A DNA stretch of 6,366 bases from Mycobacteriaceae bacterium (GTDB lineage: Bacteria; Actinomycetota; Actinomycetes; Mycobacteriales; Mycobacteriaceae). Each line of letters begins with the position of its first letter. Positions within the stretch are counted from its first letter, which is position 1. The translations under genes were made by a program, and so were the position numbers. Under the pieces are notes generated by a model. It was not told the DNA's origin and did not search any database. It worked only from the letters and a program-made list of their open reading frames with translations. Location of the stretch: contig JABFVX010000296.1 in the NCBI GenBank assembly GCA_013362555.1, forward strand, positions 1 through 6,366, given 5' to 3'. Below, piece after piece: positions 5,779 through 6,366 of the stretch.

Positions 5779-6366
5779 ATGCCCGAGCATTTCGAACTCG
5801 AGCCCGATTCGCTGCGCAATGTCGCGGACCAGCATGACCGGAAGGCGTCCGACCTTCGCGCATGGGGCGCGGTTCCCGACACCTGGCTGGCCGAATTCGA
5901 GCAGGGCTACGGCACAATCGCCGAGCCGGTGCGGGTTGCGTTGATGCACCACTACAACCAGCGGAAAGCAGCCACCGACGACCTCGCCGCCATCCACGAG
6001 GACACCCGCGACAAGCTGACTCTGTCGGCAGCGGTGATCGAATCGGCCGACACGACTTTGGGACAGCTCATTTTCGCTGCCTACTGGTTCGGCAGCGCCG
6101 AGCCGGCCCTTACCACAATGGTCCGGCCACAGACGTCCGACGCAGCGTCTTCCCGGAGCACCACAATGCCGAACGTGGCCACCAGCCATGGCCATGCGAT
6201 GACCGACTCCCACTCGAACGGCTCGACCGCCGCGCCATTGCCCGGCCAACGCGACAGCGCCAAGGATTTAGACATCGGCCGGGCTGCTTCGGATCAGTCG
6301 CCGCCCGTTGCTGCACACAGGGCGCCTGCGGCTGCCGATGGGTTCGCCGTATCAGCAACACAGGGT
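5779..6366 (+). CDS. EspC-type ESX (type VII) secretion substrate, N-terminal 196 aa (3' end outside window)
   Basis: The frame has no stop before the right edge. Residues 4-100 form a helical EspC-type domain (T7SS_ESX_EspC family). It opens with FELEPDSLRNVADQHDRKAS (5-24) and DLRAWGAVPDTWLAEF (25-40). Then come a Gly-centred turn (YGTIAEPV, 44-51), a second helix with HHYNQRKAATDDLAAIHEDT (57-76) and AAVIESADTTLG (84-95). Such proteins are exported through ESX systems, often as helical-hairpin partners with chaperone help. From about residue 110 the sequence becomes Ser/Thr/Ala/Pro-rich with several His, a linker that probably leads to a C-terminal domain not seen here. This makes it longer than a bare ~100-residue EspC. 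The divergent EspG-family gene nearby supports a type VII role. No YxxxD export motif is evident in the visible part. Confidence 0.82.
   Translation, partial: MPEHFELEPDSLRNVADQHDRKASDLRAWGAVPDTWLAEFEQGYGTIAEPVRVALMHHYNQRKAATDDLAAIHEDTRDKLTLSAAVIESADTTLGQLIFAAYWFGSAEPALTTMVRPQTSDAASSRSTTMPNVATSHGHAMTDSHSNGSTAAPLPGQRDSAKDLDIGRAASDQSPPVAAHRAPAAADGFAVSATQG

Noticed and set aside
5533..6249. A 238-codon minus-strand frame opposite the EspC-type gene
   Set aside because: The opposite strand encodes a recognisable EspC-type domain with a ribosome-binding site. This frame has none and is a high-GC shadow.

Overview
The window is a high-GC, actinobacterial chromosome segment. EspG- and EspC-type ESX (type VII secretion) proteins, a calerythrin-like EF-hand protein and a WD40 protein with an STAND-type C-terminus point to Mycobacteriales, most likely Nocardia or a close relative. 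The genus is inferred from protein character, not from a marker gene.

Left part (1-2743): the C-terminal 600 residues of a large WD40-propeller protein run off the left edge on the + strand. They meet a two-gene minus-strand unit head-on. That unit encodes two small exported proteins: a 140-residue four-cysteine protein and a 92-residue Pro/Ser/Thr-rich protein. A 25-bp hairpin with an uninterrupted 23-bp core then separates this pair from a minus-strand EF-hand gene.

Middle (2744-3686): a 177-residue four-EF-hand calcium-binding protein appears to be expressed from a leaderless promoter. Upstream of it lies a minus-strand tRNA-Lys(UUU) with an unusual anticodon stem. Two related ~40-bp imperfect palindromes in opposite orientation bracket the tRNA.

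Right part (3687-6366): this is a small type VII accessory locus. On the minus strand, in order of transcription, are a single-domain S1 (OB-fold) protein, an EspG-family ESX chaperone and a small C-terminally membrane-anchored protein. On the + strand, divergent from these, is an EspC-type ESX substrate preceded by a 32-codon reading frame with a strong ribosome-binding site. The EspC-type gene has no stop and continues past the right edge. No ESX core genes (EccB/C/D/E, MycP, PE/PPE, EsxA/B) are visible, so this looks like an orphan substrate/chaperone locus. A short + strand frame at 5051-5245 is possible but unrecognised.

Limits: all family calls rest on reading motifs by eye. The EF-hand, tRNA, WD40, EspC and EspG calls are firm to fairly firm. 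The small-protein functions are unknown.
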